Assembly (NCBI RefSeq): GCF_001243895.1
Contig: NZ_LN851186.1
Span: forward strand, 2,926,980 to 2,990,979
Source of the DNA: Bacillus testis
GTDB taxonomy: Bacteria > Bacillota > Bacilli > Bacillales > DSM-1321
Direction of reading: 5' to 3'
DNA length: 64,000 nucleotides
A program made the translations under genes and the position numbers. The notes beneath the pieces were generated by a model. The model worked only from the letters and a program-made list of their open reading frames with translations, searched no databases and was not told the origin of the DNA. Each line of letters begins with the position of its first letter. Within the stretch, counting starts at the first letter, position 1. Shown here in pieces: positions 1 to 9,477 of this stretch.

Positions 1-127
<127 letters not shown>

Positions 128-163
128 TTATTTACCTCCCATTAAAAATATGTAGTTCTTCTT

Positions 164-766
164 TTATTGGTTTACTTTAACCATGGATGGTCTTAGGACC
201 CTGTCTTTCAGCATATACCCTTTTTGCAGTTCTTCAACTACTGTATTCGGGGCAGCATCCTCTTCATTCACCTGCATGACTGCCTGATGAAGGTTCGGAT
301 CAAATTCTTTGCCGACAGCTTCAATAGGTTCAACGCCCTCTTGCTTCAAGGCATTGACAATTCCTCTATATACCATATCGAGGCCTTGAAGAATGCTGGC
401 TGCTTCCTCATTAGCTGTTTGGACAGATAAAGCCCGTTCGAAATTATCCAATGATTGCAGCAATTCTGCCGCAAGGCTTTGGACACGATATTTTCGAGCT
501 GCTTCCAAGTCAAGTTTCGCCCTTCTTCTGGCGTTATCAAAATCAGCCTGCAGGCGAAGATAACGATTTTCCATTTCTTCAGCCTTAGCTGTCAATTCTT
601 TAATAGTTTTATTCGCTTCATCCAACTGTTGTTGCAGTGTTTCCTGATCAACAGGCTGCTCAGTTTCGTTATCAACATTTTTTTCTTCGCCTTCAGCAAA
701 GATTTCTTCGACCTGCCCATTGTCAGCTGTTTCTTCTTGAAGCTTTTCTTTCTTTTCTTTTGACAT
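164..766 (-). CDS. grpE: Nucleotide exchange factor GrpE
   Basis: GrpE is the nucleotide exchange factor for DnaK: it releases ADP from the chaperone. The 200-residue protein has the expected layout: an acidic disordered N-terminus ([15 protein letters not shown]), a long coiled coil starting near residue 45 ([15 protein letters not shown]), and a C-terminal beta domain with family signatures [12 protein letters not shown] and [15 protein letters not shown]. The ATG at 766 is chosen because GGGAGG lies about 9 bases upstream. A GTG nine bases further up (775) overlaps that ribosome site and is less likely. Gene order hrcA-grpE-dnaK supports regulation by HrcA. Confidence 0.97.
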   Translation of the reverse strand: MSKEKKEKLQEETADNGQVEEIFAEGEEKNVDNETEQPVDQETLQQQLDEANKTIKELTAKAEEMENRYLRLQADFDNARRRAKLDLEAARKYRVQSLAAELLQSLDNFERALSVQTANEEAASILQGLDMVYRGIVNALKQEGVEPIEAVGKEFDPNLHQAVMQVNEEDAAPNTVVEELQKGYMLKDRVLRPSMVKVNQ

Positions 767-864
767 GGTGCTCACCTCCCTATAACACTTAAAAAGTCTA
801 TATAGATATAAAATGAACAGATGTAGAGGGGTGATTGCTCACCCTTTAATCAATATCTCCACTT

Positions 865-1896
865 CTATTCTTTTTGATACAACTTAGTCAGAGCCGTGGA
901 AAAATCGCGTGAAAACGACTCAAGCAATGAAATGACATGAGAATAATTCATTCGAGTCGGCCCCAGGATCGCAACGCTTCCCACTTGGCTATTCGCAATG
1001 GAATAAGTCGCTGTAATCAAACTGCAATTCTCCATGGCAGGGGCTTTATTTTCACTGCCTATTTTTACGGAGATGCCTGCCGGGTTTTCTACAAGCAACC
1101 GATACAGTTCTTTCTCATGTTCGATCATTCCCATGAGCATACGGACTTTCTCGATGTCGTGGAATTCCGGCTGGCTCAGCATATTCGTTTTTCCGCCAAA
1201 GAAAATTTTCTCTTCGGGGGCGATGCTCAATGCTTTGTCCAGCAATCTTAATATATGGTCATACTCATTCACATGCTTAGCGAATAGTCGGGCTACTTCA
1301 TTCTTAATTTTATTTGTCAATTCGACGATTGGTACGCCGACTAGTTGATCGTTCAAGATATTCACAATCTTCTCGATCTGGCTGCCATCTATATGCGGCG
1401 GCAGGGCAATCAATTTATTCTCTACATGTCCTGAATCTGTAACGATTAAAGCAACAGCTGTTTCTTTATTCAACGGGACAAGGGATATTTTTTTCAGCTT
1501 GGTATCCAGTACTTTCGGTCCCAAGACAATCGCTGTGTAGTTGGTGATTTCCGACAGGATTTGGGCCGATTTTTGGACGAGCTGCTCCAATTCATCTATC
1601 CGGTCCGCAAATATGCTGTTGATACGTTGCAACTCCTCACTTCGAACCAACTGAGGTGTCAAAAGATGATCGACATAGTAGCGATATCCTTTTTCAGAAG
1701 GGACCCTGCCCGAAGAGGTATGGGTCTTCTCAATAAAGCCCAATTCCTCGAGGTCAGCCATATCATTTCGGATTGTTGCAGAGCTGAATGTGATTTCACT
1801 CTTTTTTGATAGGCTTCTGGAACCAACTGGCTGTGCCGATTGGATAAAGTCATCTACAATAACTTGGAGAATCAACAATTGTCGTTCTGTTAGCAT
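865..1896 (-). CDS. hrcA: Heat-inducible transcription repressor HrcA
   Basis: HrcA represses class I heat-shock operons by binding CIRCE; its activity depends on GroE. The 343-residue length is normal. The N-terminal winged helix ([20 protein letters not shown], then [20 protein letters not shown]) is the DNA-binding part. The C-terminal half (roughly 100-340) is the GAF-like dimerisation region ending [18 protein letters not shown]. It is the first gene of the dnaK operon. A perfect CIRCE lies between its promoter and its start codon, so it should repress itself. The ATG at 1896 has AGAGGTGATC upstream. Confidence 0.98.
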   Translation of the reverse strand: MLTERQLLILQVIVDDFIQSAQPVGSRSLSKKSEITFSSATIRNDMADLEELGFIEKTHTSSGRVPSEKGYRYYVDHLLTPQLVRSEELQRINSIFADRIDELEQLVQKSAQILSEITNYTAIVLGPKVLDTKLKKISLVPLNKETAVALIVTDSGHVENKLIALPPHIDGSQIEKIVNILNDQLVGVPIVELTNKIKNEVARLFAKHVNEYDHILRLLDKALSIAPEEKIFFGGKTNMLSQPEFHDIEKVRMLMGMIEHEKELYRLLVENPAGISVKIGSENKAPAMENCSLITATYSIANSQVGSVAILGPTRMNYSHVISLLESFSRDFSTALTKLYQKE

Positions 1897-1911
1897 GTAT
1901 GATCACCTCTG

Positions 1912-1938
1912 TTAGCACTCTTAATCATCGAGTGCTAA
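1912..1938 (-). promoter_or_regulatory. CIRCE operator (HrcA binding site)
   Basis: A perfect inverted repeat, TTAGCACTC - 9 nt - GAGTGCTAA, matches the CIRCE consensus exactly. It sits between the sigma-A promoter and the hrcA start codon, where HrcA binding would block transcription of hrcA-grpE-dnaK. Confidence 0.97.
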
Positions 1939-1949
1939 ATCTACTTAAT

Positions 1950-1978
1950 AAGTTATCAAAATGAACTTCGATTGTCAA
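1950..1978 (-). promoter_or_regulatory. Sigma-A promoter of the hrcA-grpE-dnaK operon
   Basis: On the minus strand TTGACA (1978-1973) and TAACTT (1955-1950) are separated by 17 bp, immediately upstream of CIRCE. The -35 is perfect and the -10 is weak. The position between the hemW stop and CIRCE leaves little alternative. Confidence 0.8.
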
Positions 1979-1983
1979 CGGTT

Positions 1984-3126
1984 TTACCCGATTCCAATGA
2001 ACGATTGAAAGACTTCATTGCCAAGCAATTTCCCTTCCCTTGTCAGTTGGAGAAAGCCTTTATGGAACTGCACTAATCCGCGCCGAAGCATGTCATCGAT
2101 CTGTTCGTGGAATACCTCCTGCATCTCCCTTCCATATCGTTCCAGAAAGACTTGTTCCGATACCCCTTGCGCTTTTCTCAACCCAAGGAACATTTCTTCT
2201 TCCATTTGTTCATTCAGCGGCACAGAGTGCACTTCCAGCCGCGGAAGCTCATTGTTCGCCAAAGGTGTCATGTATTTTTTCAAAGGGCCGTGATTGGCTA
2301 CTCTATCTCCTGCAATATACCCATGTGCCCCGGCTCCAAACCCATAATAATAATCATTATTCCAATAAGTTAGGTTATGCTTGCTCTCATATCCACTTAC
2401 GGCGAAATTACTGATTTCGTATTGATGATGCCCATGCTTCTCCATTTCATCCATCAACATTTCGTACATTTCTGCTTCCGTATCCTGTGTGGGCAAATGC
2501 AGGGCATCTTTTTGCAGCAGATTATAAAAAATTGTCTTCGGCTCCACGATCAGTGAATAACTGGAATAGTGGGGCAACTCTAATTCGAAGGCCTTATCCA
2601 GGGATTCTTTAAAATCTTCCTTTGTTTGTTGCGGCAAGCCATACATCAAGTCGATGGTAATGTTGTCAAAACAAGCTTTCCGTGCTTTCGAGATGGAGTC
2701 ATACACCTCGCTTACCTGGTGGGTGCGGCCAATTACTTTCAGCAGTTTTTCCTGGAAAGATTGGACACCGAATGAGATTCTGTTTACTCCATACTCTTTC
2801 AGTACCTTCATCTTCTCGAGCGATAAATCGCCTGGGTTTGCTTCAAATGTATATTCAACTGAGGATCGATTGAAAGGCAGGGTTTCTTCAATACTTTCGC
2901 ACAAATAGGCTAATTGTTTTTCATTTAGTGAAGTGGGTGTCCCCCCTCCGACATAAATGGTATCGAGCGCTTGCGTCGGAACTTGTGCAAGCGTCAATTG
3001 CATCTCTTTTTTCAATAGCTCCAAATACTCGTCGACAGGCTGTCCCTTTAAAAACATTTTATTAAAATCACAATAATGACAAATATGTTCACAGAACGGA
3101 ATATGAATATAAGCGCCTTTTATCAT
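1984..3126 (-). CDS. hemW: Radical SAM heme chaperone HemW (formerly HemN-like)
   Basis: HemW belongs to the coproporphyrinogen III oxidase-like radical SAM family. It binds heme and inserts it into client proteins; it is not a true oxidase. The iron-sulfur motif CEHICHYC is near residue 18, followed by the SAM-binding GGGTPTSL and the typical GFGAGAHGY late in the protein. The ATG at 3126 (380 aa) is preferred because AAAGGAG lies 8 bases upstream; an in-frame ATG at 3147 has no good ribosome site. It follows lepA, separated by a terminator, and precedes hrcA, as in B. subtilis. Confidence 0.95.
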   Translation of the reverse strand: MIKGAYIHIPFCEHICHYCDFNKMFLKGQPVDEYLELLKKEMQLTLAQVPTQALDTIYVGGGTPTSLNEKQLAYLCESIEETLPFNRSSVEYTFEANPGDLSLEKMKVLKEYGVNRISFGVQSFQEKLLKVIGRTHQVSEVYDSISKARKACFDNITIDLMYGLPQQTKEDFKESLDKAFELELPHYSSYSLIVEPKTIFYNLLQKDALHLPTQDTEAEMYEMLMDEMEKHGHHQYEISNFAVSGYESKHNLTYWNNDYYYGFGAGAHGYIAGDRVANHGPLKKYMTPLANNELPRLEVHSVPLNEQMEEEMFLGLRKAQGVSEQVFLERYGREMQEVFHEQIDDMLRRGLVQFHKGFLQLTREGKLLGNEVFQSFIGIG

Positions 3127-3226
3127 GTAACCAACTCCTTTTTCCATTTTATAAGTCTAAACGAAAACAAAAACGGTATACAAACGTAAAGCCTGCCCTC
3201 CCGGAACACGCTATGATTCCATGCAT

Positions 3227-3265
3227 AAAAAAAGGCCAGTCAAGGACTCTCCTTACCGGCCTTCT
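3227..3265 (-). terminator. Rho-independent terminator of lepA
   Basis: A GC-rich stem (GGCCGGTAAGGA paired with TCCTTGACTGGCC, one bulge) is followed by a run of seven T on the minus strand, just past the lepA stop. Confidence 0.88.
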
Positions 3266-3272
3266 TTTAACC

Positions 3273-5108
3273 TTATTTTTTTGAACCTGAATCATCCATC
3301 TTCAATACAGCCATGAATGCTTCCTGCGGCACTTCGACAGAACCGACTTGCTTCATCCGTTTCTTACCTTCTTTTTGCTTTTCAAGCAATTTCCGTTTAC
3401 GGGAGATATCCCCTCCGTAACACTTGGCAAGAACGTTTTTACGCATAGCCTTGATAGTTGAACGCGCAATGATTTTCTGTCCGATGGCTGCCTGGATTGG
3501 AACCTCGAATTGTTGTCTTGGAATTAGATCTCTCAGTTTATCGACAATCACTTTGCCCCGTTCGTAGGCAAAATCCCTGTGAACGATAAAACTCAAGGCA
3601 TCGACTGTTTCACCATTCAATAATATATCCATTTTAACTAGCTTGGACGGCTTATAGCCGATCAATTCATAGTCAAAGGAGGCATATCCTTTGGTAGACG
3701 ATTTCAATTGATCGAAAAAGTCATAGACGATTTCTGATAAAGGCATTTCATAAACAATGCTTACCCTTGTCTCATCCAAGTACTGCATATCGATAAAAAT
3801 GCCTCGTTTTTGCTGGCATAGCTCCATAATAGCTCCAACATAATCGTTTGGCGCCATCATCGTTGCTTTCACATACGGTTCTTCCACTGCCTCAATCTTC
3901 TGCGGGTCAGGCATATTGGTAGGGTTATCGACAACCACTTTCTCGCCGTCCGTCAGATTTACATTATAGATAACGCTCGGTGCGGTCGTAATCAAATCGA
4001 TTTTGAATTCACGTTCAATCCGCTCCTGAATAATCTCCATATGAAGCAATCCAAGGAATCCGCATCGGAAACCAAATCCAAGTGCCTGTGATGTTTCCGG
4101 CTCGAATTGTAGAGCTGAATCGTTCAGCTGCAACTTCTCCAGTGCTTCACGAAGGTCATTGAAACGAGCTGAATCAATTGGATACAATCCGCAATAAACC
4201 ATCGGATTCAGCTTACGATATCCAGGAAGCGGTTCGGTTGCTCCATTTTTCGCATTGGTAATGGTATCCCCGACGCGTGTATCCCCAACATTTTTGATTG
4301 CAGCTGTCAGGAAGCCGACATCTCCGACGTTCAATTCATCCACGATTGTGGACTTAGGTGTGAACACACCCACTTCGATTACTTCGAATTCTTTCCCTGT
4401 TGCCATCATCTTAATCTTGTCGCCAGCCTTGATGCTTCCATCCACTACACGGATATATGCGACCACTCCGCGATAGGCATCATAGAGGGAATCAAAAATC
4501 AAGGCCTTCAGCGGGGCATCCGGGTCTCCCTCCGGAGGCGGCACTTGCAGCACAACCTGCTCCAAAATATCTTCAATCCCGATTCCTGCCTTAGCAGAGG
4601 CAAGGACAGCATCCGAGGCATCAAGGCCGATCACTTCCTCAATTTCATTGCGGACTCTTTCGGGGTCAGCACTCGGCAAGTCGATCTTATTGATGACCGG
4701 AAGGATTTCCAGGTCATTATCAAGGGCCAAGTACACGTTTGCCAGCGTCTGAGCCTCAATCCCTTGAGCGGCGTCCACTACTAGCACGGCCCCTTCACAG
4801 GCTGCCAGGCTTCGTGAAACTTCATATGTGAAATCGACATGTCCCGGTGTATCAATCAAGTGGAAGATATACTCTTCACCGTCTGCTGCTTTGTATTTCA
4901 ATTGTACCGAATTCAGTTTGATGGTAATGCCTCGTTCTCTTTCAAGATCCATCGAATCCAACAGCTGCGCTTTCATCTCACGCTGGGCCAGGGCATTCGT
5001 CTTTTCAAGGATACGGTCGGCTAATGTAGATTTCCCATGATCAATATGGGCGATTATGGAGAAATTACGGATTTTCGATTGTCGTTTTAATTTTTCTTCT
5101 CTATTCAT
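3273..5108 (-). CDS. lepA: Elongation factor 4 (LepA), back-translocating GTPase
   Basis: LepA is a ribosome-associated GTPase related to EF-G that acts during elongation or initiation under stress. The 611-residue length is typical. The G1 motif is [10 protein letters not shown] near residue 20, G3 DTPGHVDF, and G4 NKIDLP, followed by EF-G-like domains and the LepA-specific C-terminus ([34 protein letters not shown]). It starts with ATG behind AGGAGTGA and ends at a strong terminator, so it may be a separate unit. In B. subtilis it follows gpr-spoIIP-yqxA, and here it follows gpr-yqxA. Confidence 0.98.
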   Translation of the reverse strand: MNREEKLKRQSKIRNFSIIAHIDHGKSTLADRILEKTNALAQREMKAQLLDSMDLERERGITIKLNSVQLKYKAADGEEYIFHLIDTPGHVDFTYEVSRSLAACEGAVLVVDAAQGIEAQTLANVYLALDNDLEILPVINKIDLPSADPERVRNEIEEVIGLDASDAVLASAKAGIGIEDILEQVVLQVPPPEGDPDAPLKALIFDSLYDAYRGVVAYIRVVDGSIKAGDKIKMMATGKEFEVIEVGVFTPKSTIVDELNVGDVGFLTAAIKNVGDTRVGDTITNAKNGATEPLPGYRKLNPMVYCGLYPIDSARFNDLREALEKLQLNDSALQFEPETSQALGFGFRCGFLGLLHMEIIQERIEREFKIDLITTAPSVIYNVNLTDGEKVVVDNPTNMPDPQKIEAVEEPYVKATMMAPNDYVGAIMELCQQKRGIFIDMQYLDETRVSIVYEMPLSEIVYDFFDQLKSSTKGYASFDYELIGYKPSKLVKMDILLNGETVDALSFIVHRDFAYERGKVIVDKLRDLIPRQQFEVPIQAAIGQKIIARSTIKAMRKNVLAKCYGGDISRKRKLLEKQKEGKKRMKQVGSVEVPQEAFMAVLKMDDSGSKK

Positions 5109-5272
5109 TCATTTCACTCCTGTAAGTCGACACAAATACACTATTTTTCATTATAGCAATGAAAAAAGCAAGTTTCAATATAATGTTAAAAGCGCCCCTG
5201 GCCAGAAAGGGTGGTTAAACCAAATAAAAACAGCCTCACTAGCCGCAAGACTGTCTGTCGATCTTTTATGCC

Positions 5273-5348
5273 ATTCTAACTGGCGCTTGATGTTCCACTT
5301 CAACACGGGAGTGAAAACAAAGAAGGGTCAGCAGGAGATCAAGCGCCC
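5273..5348 (+). repeat. R3 intergenic palindromic repeat, copy a
   Basis: It begins TTCTAACTGGCGCTTGAT, and the arm GGCGCTTGAT (5282-5291) is exactly inverted at 5338-5347 (ATCAAGCGCC). The same TTCTAACTGGCGC opening recurs at about 5779 and 27659, with diverged copies at about 25400 and, inverted, at 58702. Confidence 0.75.
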
Positions 5349-5374
5349 GTAAAAATCCGACTGGTTTAACTTAT

Positions 5375-5407
5375 AATCGGCGGGAGATCATGCATCCCCC
5401 GCCGATT
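5375..5407 (-). terminator. Hairpin after yqxA, probable weak terminator
   Basis: A perfect 10-bp stem (AATCGGCGGG / CCCGCCGATT) follows the yqxA stop by about 12 bp. The downstream sequence is only moderately T-rich, so termination may be partial. Confidence 0.55.
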
Positions 5408-5418
5408 AAAGTTTCACT

Positions 5419-5748
5419 TTATTCAGGAACGATGAAGTCGATGATCCGCGTGGTCAATTCCTTTGTGCCCTCTGTCGCTTTTTTGCCTAAGGATGAGAAA
5501 GCATTGAAAGCTTTCATTTCCTCAAGTTTCTTCTTCTTATCTTCCAAATCGTGGGAATCAACCTGCTTACCGAACAGTTCAGGCTTTAGAACCCCTTCCT
5601 CATTTCTGATCTGGGCAGCCTGTCGCAATGACGGATCATCGTATCCTCTCATATTGACTAAACCTGTATTCGCTTTTTGCATACCTAGAACCACACCTAC
5701 GAAAAAAAGCAGAAGCAGGCAGAAGCAAGTAAGAAAAAAACGGAACAT
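5419..5748 (-). CDS. yqxA: YqxA family membrane-anchored protein (DUF3679)
   Basis: This is a small protein of unknown function conserved next to gpr/spoIIP in Bacillus. One N-terminal membrane segment (about residues 2-23, rich in F, L and V, ending GVVLGM) is followed by a mostly charged helical tail, so it is probably anchored with the tail outside. The ATG at 5748 is 9 bases from AAGGAGG, whereas a GTG at 5757 abuts that site. In B. subtilis spoIIP lies directly upstream; here the 200 bp toward gpr contain no spoIIP, only an R3 repeat. The assignment rests on length, topology and position. Confidence 0.75.
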   Translation of the reverse strand: MFRFFLTCFCLLLLFFVGVVLGMQKANTGLVNMRGYDDPSLRQAAQIRNEEGVLKPELFGKQVDSHDLEDKKKKLEEMKAFNAFSSLGKKATEGTKELTTRIIDFIVPE

Positions 5749-5778
5749 CTTTTTCACCCTCCTTTCAAGTTAAGTCGA

Positions 5779-5835
5779 TTCTAACTGGCGCCAAGACTTC
5801 AGCTCCCCAGAAAAAGCTGGAGTTTGAGCGACAGT
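5779..5835 (+). repeat. R3 intergenic palindromic repeat, copy b
   Basis: It opens TTCTAACTGGCGCCAAGAC and folds on AGCTCC...GGAGTT with imperfect outer arms. It occupies the gpr-yqxA gap where spoIIP would be expected. Confidence 0.6.
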
Positions 5836-5958
5836 AATGATCAGTTTAGGAATGAAAGCCCCACCGTTCATTTATCCTATTACCTATTCTATGAACGGAA
5901 ACAGAAAGATAGAATCCCATCTGATGATAGAACAGATTAAAAGAAACGCCCCTTACTG

Positions 5959-7077
5959 CTAACGGCTGTAAAAACCGGTGTTATCTTGGCTAACGGCTTC
6001 ATGAAGCGCAGCATTCAGCCCGTTCGCCAGTAAATTAGCCATATCTTTCACAAAAACATCCACTTCCTTTGGCGTCACCATGAGGTTATGGCCAAGAGGC
6101 GAAAGCACCTCTTGGATGAATTTCCTTTTTTCTTCATCCGATAAAGTACCGACGATGCCAAGGAACGCCTTCCTTTCTTCATTCCCCGGCAAATCTTCAT
6201 CCGTCAACACTTTCTTCTCGCCGAAATTCATGCCTGCCGGCGCAAGGGAGCGGGACGGACGATTTCCTTCTTTCAATTCTTTCCCAAAATGCTTCAATAT
6301 ATAATCGATGGTATCGGCAGTGATGGTCACTGCATCGACAACGGTCGGAATGCCGATTGACAGAACCGGGATCCCGAGTGTTTGATAACTCAGCTCTTTC
6401 CGCTTGTTGCCGACTCCCGAACCTGGATGGATGCCGGTATCGGAAATCTGAATGGTGGCATTGACCCGGTCCAACGAACGCGCAGCCAATGCGTCAACAG
6501 CAATTACAAAATCCGGTTTCACTTTATCGATGACCCCGGCGATAATATCGCTTGTTTCCACACCTGTCACTCCCATTACTCCTGGTGTAATGGCTGCGAC
6601 AGAGCGGAAACCCTCGCCGACGGATTCAGGTTGGAGCGAAAACAAATGACGGGTTATGATCAAATTTTCTACAACCCATGGACCGAGGGCGTCCGGCGTA
6701 ACATGTTCATTGCCCAGGCCGACAACCAATACAGAACTATCCTTGGAAATAGCAAGAGCGTCCAAAAAATATGCAAATTCATCCGCAAAAATCCTTTCGA
6801 CGCGCATCTGGGTTTCACTGTCTCCCGAACGGATACCCTGCACTTCAATCGTCGTATATGTTCCGGCCTTTTTGCCGATTTGGCGGGCCCCCTCTTCAGT
6901 GATTTGTATCAGCGATACTTTTATATCATCCACATTTTTTTCTTTGATGATGACGCCTTCTATATTTGACTGGTCTTTTTCACCGGCGGCGGTTTTTTTC
7001 TGTTCTGTCAATTCTTTTGCTTCAATCGCGAGATCGGTGCGTACTTGGTAATGGCTCAGATCTAATGGCTCACTCAT
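5959..7077 (-). CDS. gpr: Germination protease Gpr
   Basis: Gpr is an aspartic-type endopeptidase (family A25) that degrades small acid-soluble spore proteins at germination. It is made as a zymogen in the forespore and loses a short N-terminal propeptide. The 372-residue length is standard. The family is recognised by [19 protein letters not shown], the segment [20 protein letters not shown] and [26 protein letters not shown] ribosome site precedes the ATG. It is divergent from rpsT. A possible sigma-G promoter lies 25-55 bp upstream. Confidence 0.97.
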   Translation of the reverse strand: MSEPLDLSHYQVRTDLAIEAKELTEQKKTAAGEKDQSNIEGVIIKEKNVDDIKVSLIQITEEGARQIGKKAGTYTTIEVQGIRSGDSETQMRVERIFADEFAYFLDALAISKDSSVLVVGLGNEHVTPDALGPWVVENLIITRHLFSLQPESVGEGFRSVAAITPGVMGVTGVETSDIIAGVIDKVKPDFVIAVDALAARSLDRVNATIQISDTGIHPGSGVGNKRKELSYQTLGIPVLSIGIPTVVDAVTITADTIDYILKHFGKELKEGNRPSRSLAPAGMNFGEKKVLTDEDLPGNEERKAFLGIVGTLSDEEKRKFIQEVLSPLGHNLMVTPKEVDVFVKDMANLLANGLNAALHEAVSQDNTGFYSR

Positions 7078-7101
7078 CTTTCTTTCCTCCGTTTAATGTA
7101 T

Positions 7102-7131
7102 GTTTATGGCCCTATTTTCTCCAAGTTTTCA
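7102..7131 (-). promoter_or_regulatory. Possible sigma-G/F promoter of gpr
   Basis: On the minus strand TGAAAA (7131-7126) and CATAAAC (7108-7102) are 17 bp apart and resemble the forespore consensus TGAATA / CATACTA. The match is imperfect. Known forespore expression of gpr makes it plausible. Confidence 0.4.
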
Positions 7132-7183
7132 CATTTAATCCGAAAAACGGCGATAATTTATAGCAAATATTGATAAAAATCCT

Positions 7184-7213
7184 TTTACATTCGAGGTATC
7201 CATGGTGTACAAT
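7184..7213 (+). promoter_or_regulatory. Sigma-A promoter of rpsT
   Basis: TTTACA (7184-7189) and TACAAT (7208-7213) are 18 bp apart, with a TG one base upstream of the -10 (extended -10). It lies about 118 bp ahead of the rpsT start, leaving an untranslated leader. Confidence 0.7.
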
Positions 7214-7331
7214 CATTATTAGTATTGCAATATAAAAGTCACTCTGTTAAAATGATTTTTGTTGCTTAACTAATGAATTTGAAATGTCGAGTTCATATAT
7301 CTCGATTCCTGATATAGGAGGTGACACCGGA

Positions 7332-7595
7332 ATGCCAAACATTAAATCTGCTATCAAACGTGTTAAAACTGCTGAGCTAAGAAGAGCTAACAACATTACT
7401 GCTAAATCTTCTATGCGTACTGCTGTAAAAAACGCTGAAGCTGCAATTGCAAACAATGATGAAAATTCAAAAGATGCTCTATTAGCAGCTGTAAGAAAGT
7501 TGGACAAAGCTGCTTCTAAAGGAATTATCCATAAAAACGCGGCTGCCCGCAAAAAGTCTCGCTTAACTAAAAGACTAAACAGCCTTAACGCATAA
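7332..7595 (+). CDS. rpsT: 30S ribosomal protein S20
   Basis: S20 is a primary 16S rRNA-binding protein of the small subunit. The 87-residue, very basic alpha-helical protein begins [20 protein letters not shown] and ends [17 protein letters not shown], both diagnostic. The start at 7332 is set by GGAGGTG 9 bases upstream; upstream in-frame codons would add residues not found in S20. It is transcribed alone, convergent with holA, and followed at once by a terminator. Confidence 0.98.
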   Translation: MPNIKSAIKRVKTAELRRANNITAKSSMRTAVKNAEAAIANNDENSKDALLAAVRKLDKAASKGIIHKNAAARKKSRLTKRLNSLNA

Positions 7596-7599
7596 TAAA

Positions 7600-7622
7600 A
7601 ACGATCCTCAGGGTCGTTTTTT
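7600..7622 (+). terminator. Terminator of rpsT
   Basis: An 8-bp stem, AACGATCC with GGGTCGTT, and a TCA loop are followed by TTTTTT, starting a few bases past the rpsT stop. Confidence 0.9.
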
Positions 7623-7643
7623 ACTGCCATAGCTAAGCACGAC

Positions 7644-7675
7644 AAAAGACCCCTTCTAACGATGGGGTCTTTTTT
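7644..7675 (-). terminator. Bidirectional terminator between rpsT and holA
   Basis: The stem AAAAGACCCC / GGGGTCTTTT has T runs on both strands. It lies just past the holA stop and can also stop rpsT readthrough. Confidence 0.88.
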
Positions 7676-7695
7676 GTATGTCCGTGGTTTACCGT

Positions 7696-8727
7696 TTACC
7701 TCTGCCTTGTCTGTCCGCCAATCTGAAGGATAATCAATTCAAGGAGCAAGGCCTTGTCCATCTGGCCCGTTTTCATTTTATAATCAGCGTCTGCAATGGT
7801 ATTGAGGACACGCATTAATTCGATTTGTGAAAATCCGCGCGCCTTATCAATTGCCAATTTCACTCGGAAAGGATGGACCTTTAGGTAGGATGCGATTTTT
7901 TGCTGGCCATACCCTTTTCCTGCCATCTCTTTCGATACATACATAATCCGAATTTGCGAAGCCATCAATGCAAGGATTTTGATAGGTTCTTCTTTTTGTC
8001 TAAGCAAAGCCTGCAACAATTCAATAGCCTGTCCGACCCGCCGATTCATAATATAATCGACTAATGTCAATACTGTCTGTTCGAGTGACTTGGAGGCAAG
8101 CGCTTCGACTGTCTGAACCGTAATAACCCCTTCATCCTTAGCGTAGAACGCCATCTTTTGCAATTCATTGGACAGCAGCAGAAGATTATGGCCTGATATT
8201 TCTATCAATGAACGGACAGCTTCATCTTCTATGTCCACACCAAAAGAATTTGCCTGTTGAACTGCCCATGCATGCAATTCCTGTTCCTTCAACCGATTAG
8301 CTTCTATGACAGTCGCTTTCCGTTTAAGTTCTTTTGTTATCTTTTTACGTTCGTCCAATTTTTCATAGGGGGCAGCTATGACCATAATAGAAAAAGGAGA
8401 TGGGTTGTCCACGTAGTCGAGCAATGCCTGAAGATTATGGGATACCTTTTCTTTTCCTTTTTCAGCAGTCAAAAACAACGGGTTATGTATCAGGATCAGC
8501 TTGCGTTCACCCATAAACGGAAAAGTTTCCGCTTCCTCAACAGCCAATTGTACCGGTGTCTCTTCCATATCGAAAGAGGAGACATTGAATTCCAGCTCCT
8601 CCCCATTCAAAGCATGTTCTTTCAACTTAACAATTGTTTCCTGGCTTATAAAACTTTCCGGCCCATATATTACATACAAAGATGCAAATTGCTTCTTCGC
8701 TATTTGTTTCCATACATCTAAAACCAC
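7696..8727 (-). CDS. holA: DNA polymerase III subunit delta (HolA/YqeN)
   Basis: The delta subunit opens the beta clamp as part of the clamp-loader complex. The 343-residue protein starts VVLDVWKQIAKKQFASLYVI and continues YGPESFISQE, the typical HolA beginning, with an AAA+-like fold lacking a Walker A motif, a family trait. The C-terminal helical domain (KAGRGFSQ to LLLELIIL region) matches the delta collar domain. The start is GTG, with GAGG seven bases upstream. It is a single gene, convergent with rpsT; in B. subtilis it sits between comEC/yqzM and rpsT, as here. Confidence 0.94.
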   Translation of the reverse strand: MVLDVWKQIAKKQFASLYVIYGPESFISQETIVKLKEHALNGEELEFNVSSFDMEETPVQLAVEEAETFPFMGERKLILIHNPLFLTAEKGKEKVSHNLQALLDYVDNPSPFSIMVIAAPYEKLDERKKITKELKRKATVIEANRLKEQELHAWAVQQANSFGVDIEDEAVRSLIEISGHNLLLLSNELQKMAFYAKDEGVITVQTVEALASKSLEQTVLTLVDYIMNRRVGQAIELLQALLRQKEEPIKILALMASQIRIMYVSKEMAGKGYGQQKIASYLKVHPFRVKLAIDKARGFSQIELMRVLNTIADADYKMKTGQMDKALLLELIILQIGGQTRQR

Positions 8728-9058
8728 AAAATCGCCTCATTTTTACCTTTAGTACCATAATCGTAGCGATGATTGTCCATTTTATCAAGAGAAACCGGCC
8801 GTGCTGATCAGAAAAAGGAAGTGGAAAGGGGCTTTAAGCCCCTTCATCTATGTGAACGCAGAACGATAAACCCCCGGGTGCTTATGTTTTCTGCGGTAGT
8901 GCGCTTCTTTGCTGTTTATCATCTTGTACTTATAGAGTAGCCTTTTAATAACAAACTATTTGTGACAACTCTTACTAGTAGTGGTAATCACTCAGCTGCC
9001 ATATGGATTTTTTTGGAACAATCCCTTATACTTAGTAAGAAAAAGGAGGGAATGGGAA
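8728..9058. other. Divergent intergenic region holA-yqzM
   Basis: This 331-bp region contains a short hairpin (GGGGCTTTAAGCCCC near 8828-8842) and presumably the promoters of holA and yqzM. No convincing -35/-10 pair, RNA gene or ORF with a ribosome site was seen. Confidence 0.5.
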
Positions 9059-9193
9059 ATGAATACATTTGAAAAAGACGTCCAATCCAAACGCAATGAT
9101 CTTATAGATTCAGGTGTCGGCTTTATCGTATCCTTCGGCTTCTTTGCCACCATGTTCATTATCGCCACCGTAATCCAGTACGTCGGATCCTGA
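9059..9193 (+). CDS. yqzM: YqzM family small membrane protein
   Basis: This is a 44-residue single-pass membrane protein of unknown function. It begins MNTFEKDVQSKRNDLIDSGV and continues with a hydrophobic helix of about 20 residues (FIVSFGFFATMFIIATVI) and a short tail, matching B. subtilis YqzM closely in length and sequence. AAGGAGGGA lies 7 bases before the ATG at 9059. Its own terminator follows within 10 bp, so it is a monocistronic unit. Position between holA and comEC is conserved. Confidence 0.9.
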   Translation: MNTFEKDVQSKRNDLIDSGVGFIVSFGFFATMFIIATVIQYVGS

Positions 9194-9202
9194 TCGTACA
9201 TA

Positions 9203-9234
9203 GACCTTCCACTCTCCTGGGAGGTCGTTTTTTT
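9203..9234 (+). terminator. Terminator of yqzM
   Basis: GACCTTCC pairs with GGGAGGTC (one G-T pair) and is followed by GTTTTTTT. Confidence 0.88.
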
Positions 9235-9477
9235 ATGTTTCCGCCAGTCCATTCAAGTCCAAGCAAGATGGATCCTGTTACTAATGATAAGTATGAAGCG
9301 TTGCTCGGTGGAGAAATCATTTCGGCCAGCCATTCGTTGAACCAATCTGAATCCCCCTTCAACTTTGCTTATGTTTACATTTCTCCGCTTCCACTCTCGT
9401 TTGCAAGCAAGAGCTTTAGCCAATGAAACGTGGATGGTTAAATTAGCTTCCAGGGTCCCTCTCTTTACATGGATATT

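Larger units (their letters stand above)
5109..5418. other. Intergenic region between yqxA and lepA
   Basis: This 310-bp stretch holds an R3-type imperfect palindrome (5273-5348) and the yqxA hairpin (5375-5407). No convincing promoter or ORF with a ribosome site was seen. Confidence 0.6.

Noticed and set aside
6382..6969. 195-codon plus-strand open frame opposite gpr
   Set aside because: It lies entirely inside gpr on the other strand, has no ribosome site, and reads as low-complexity shadow protein. gpr is certain.
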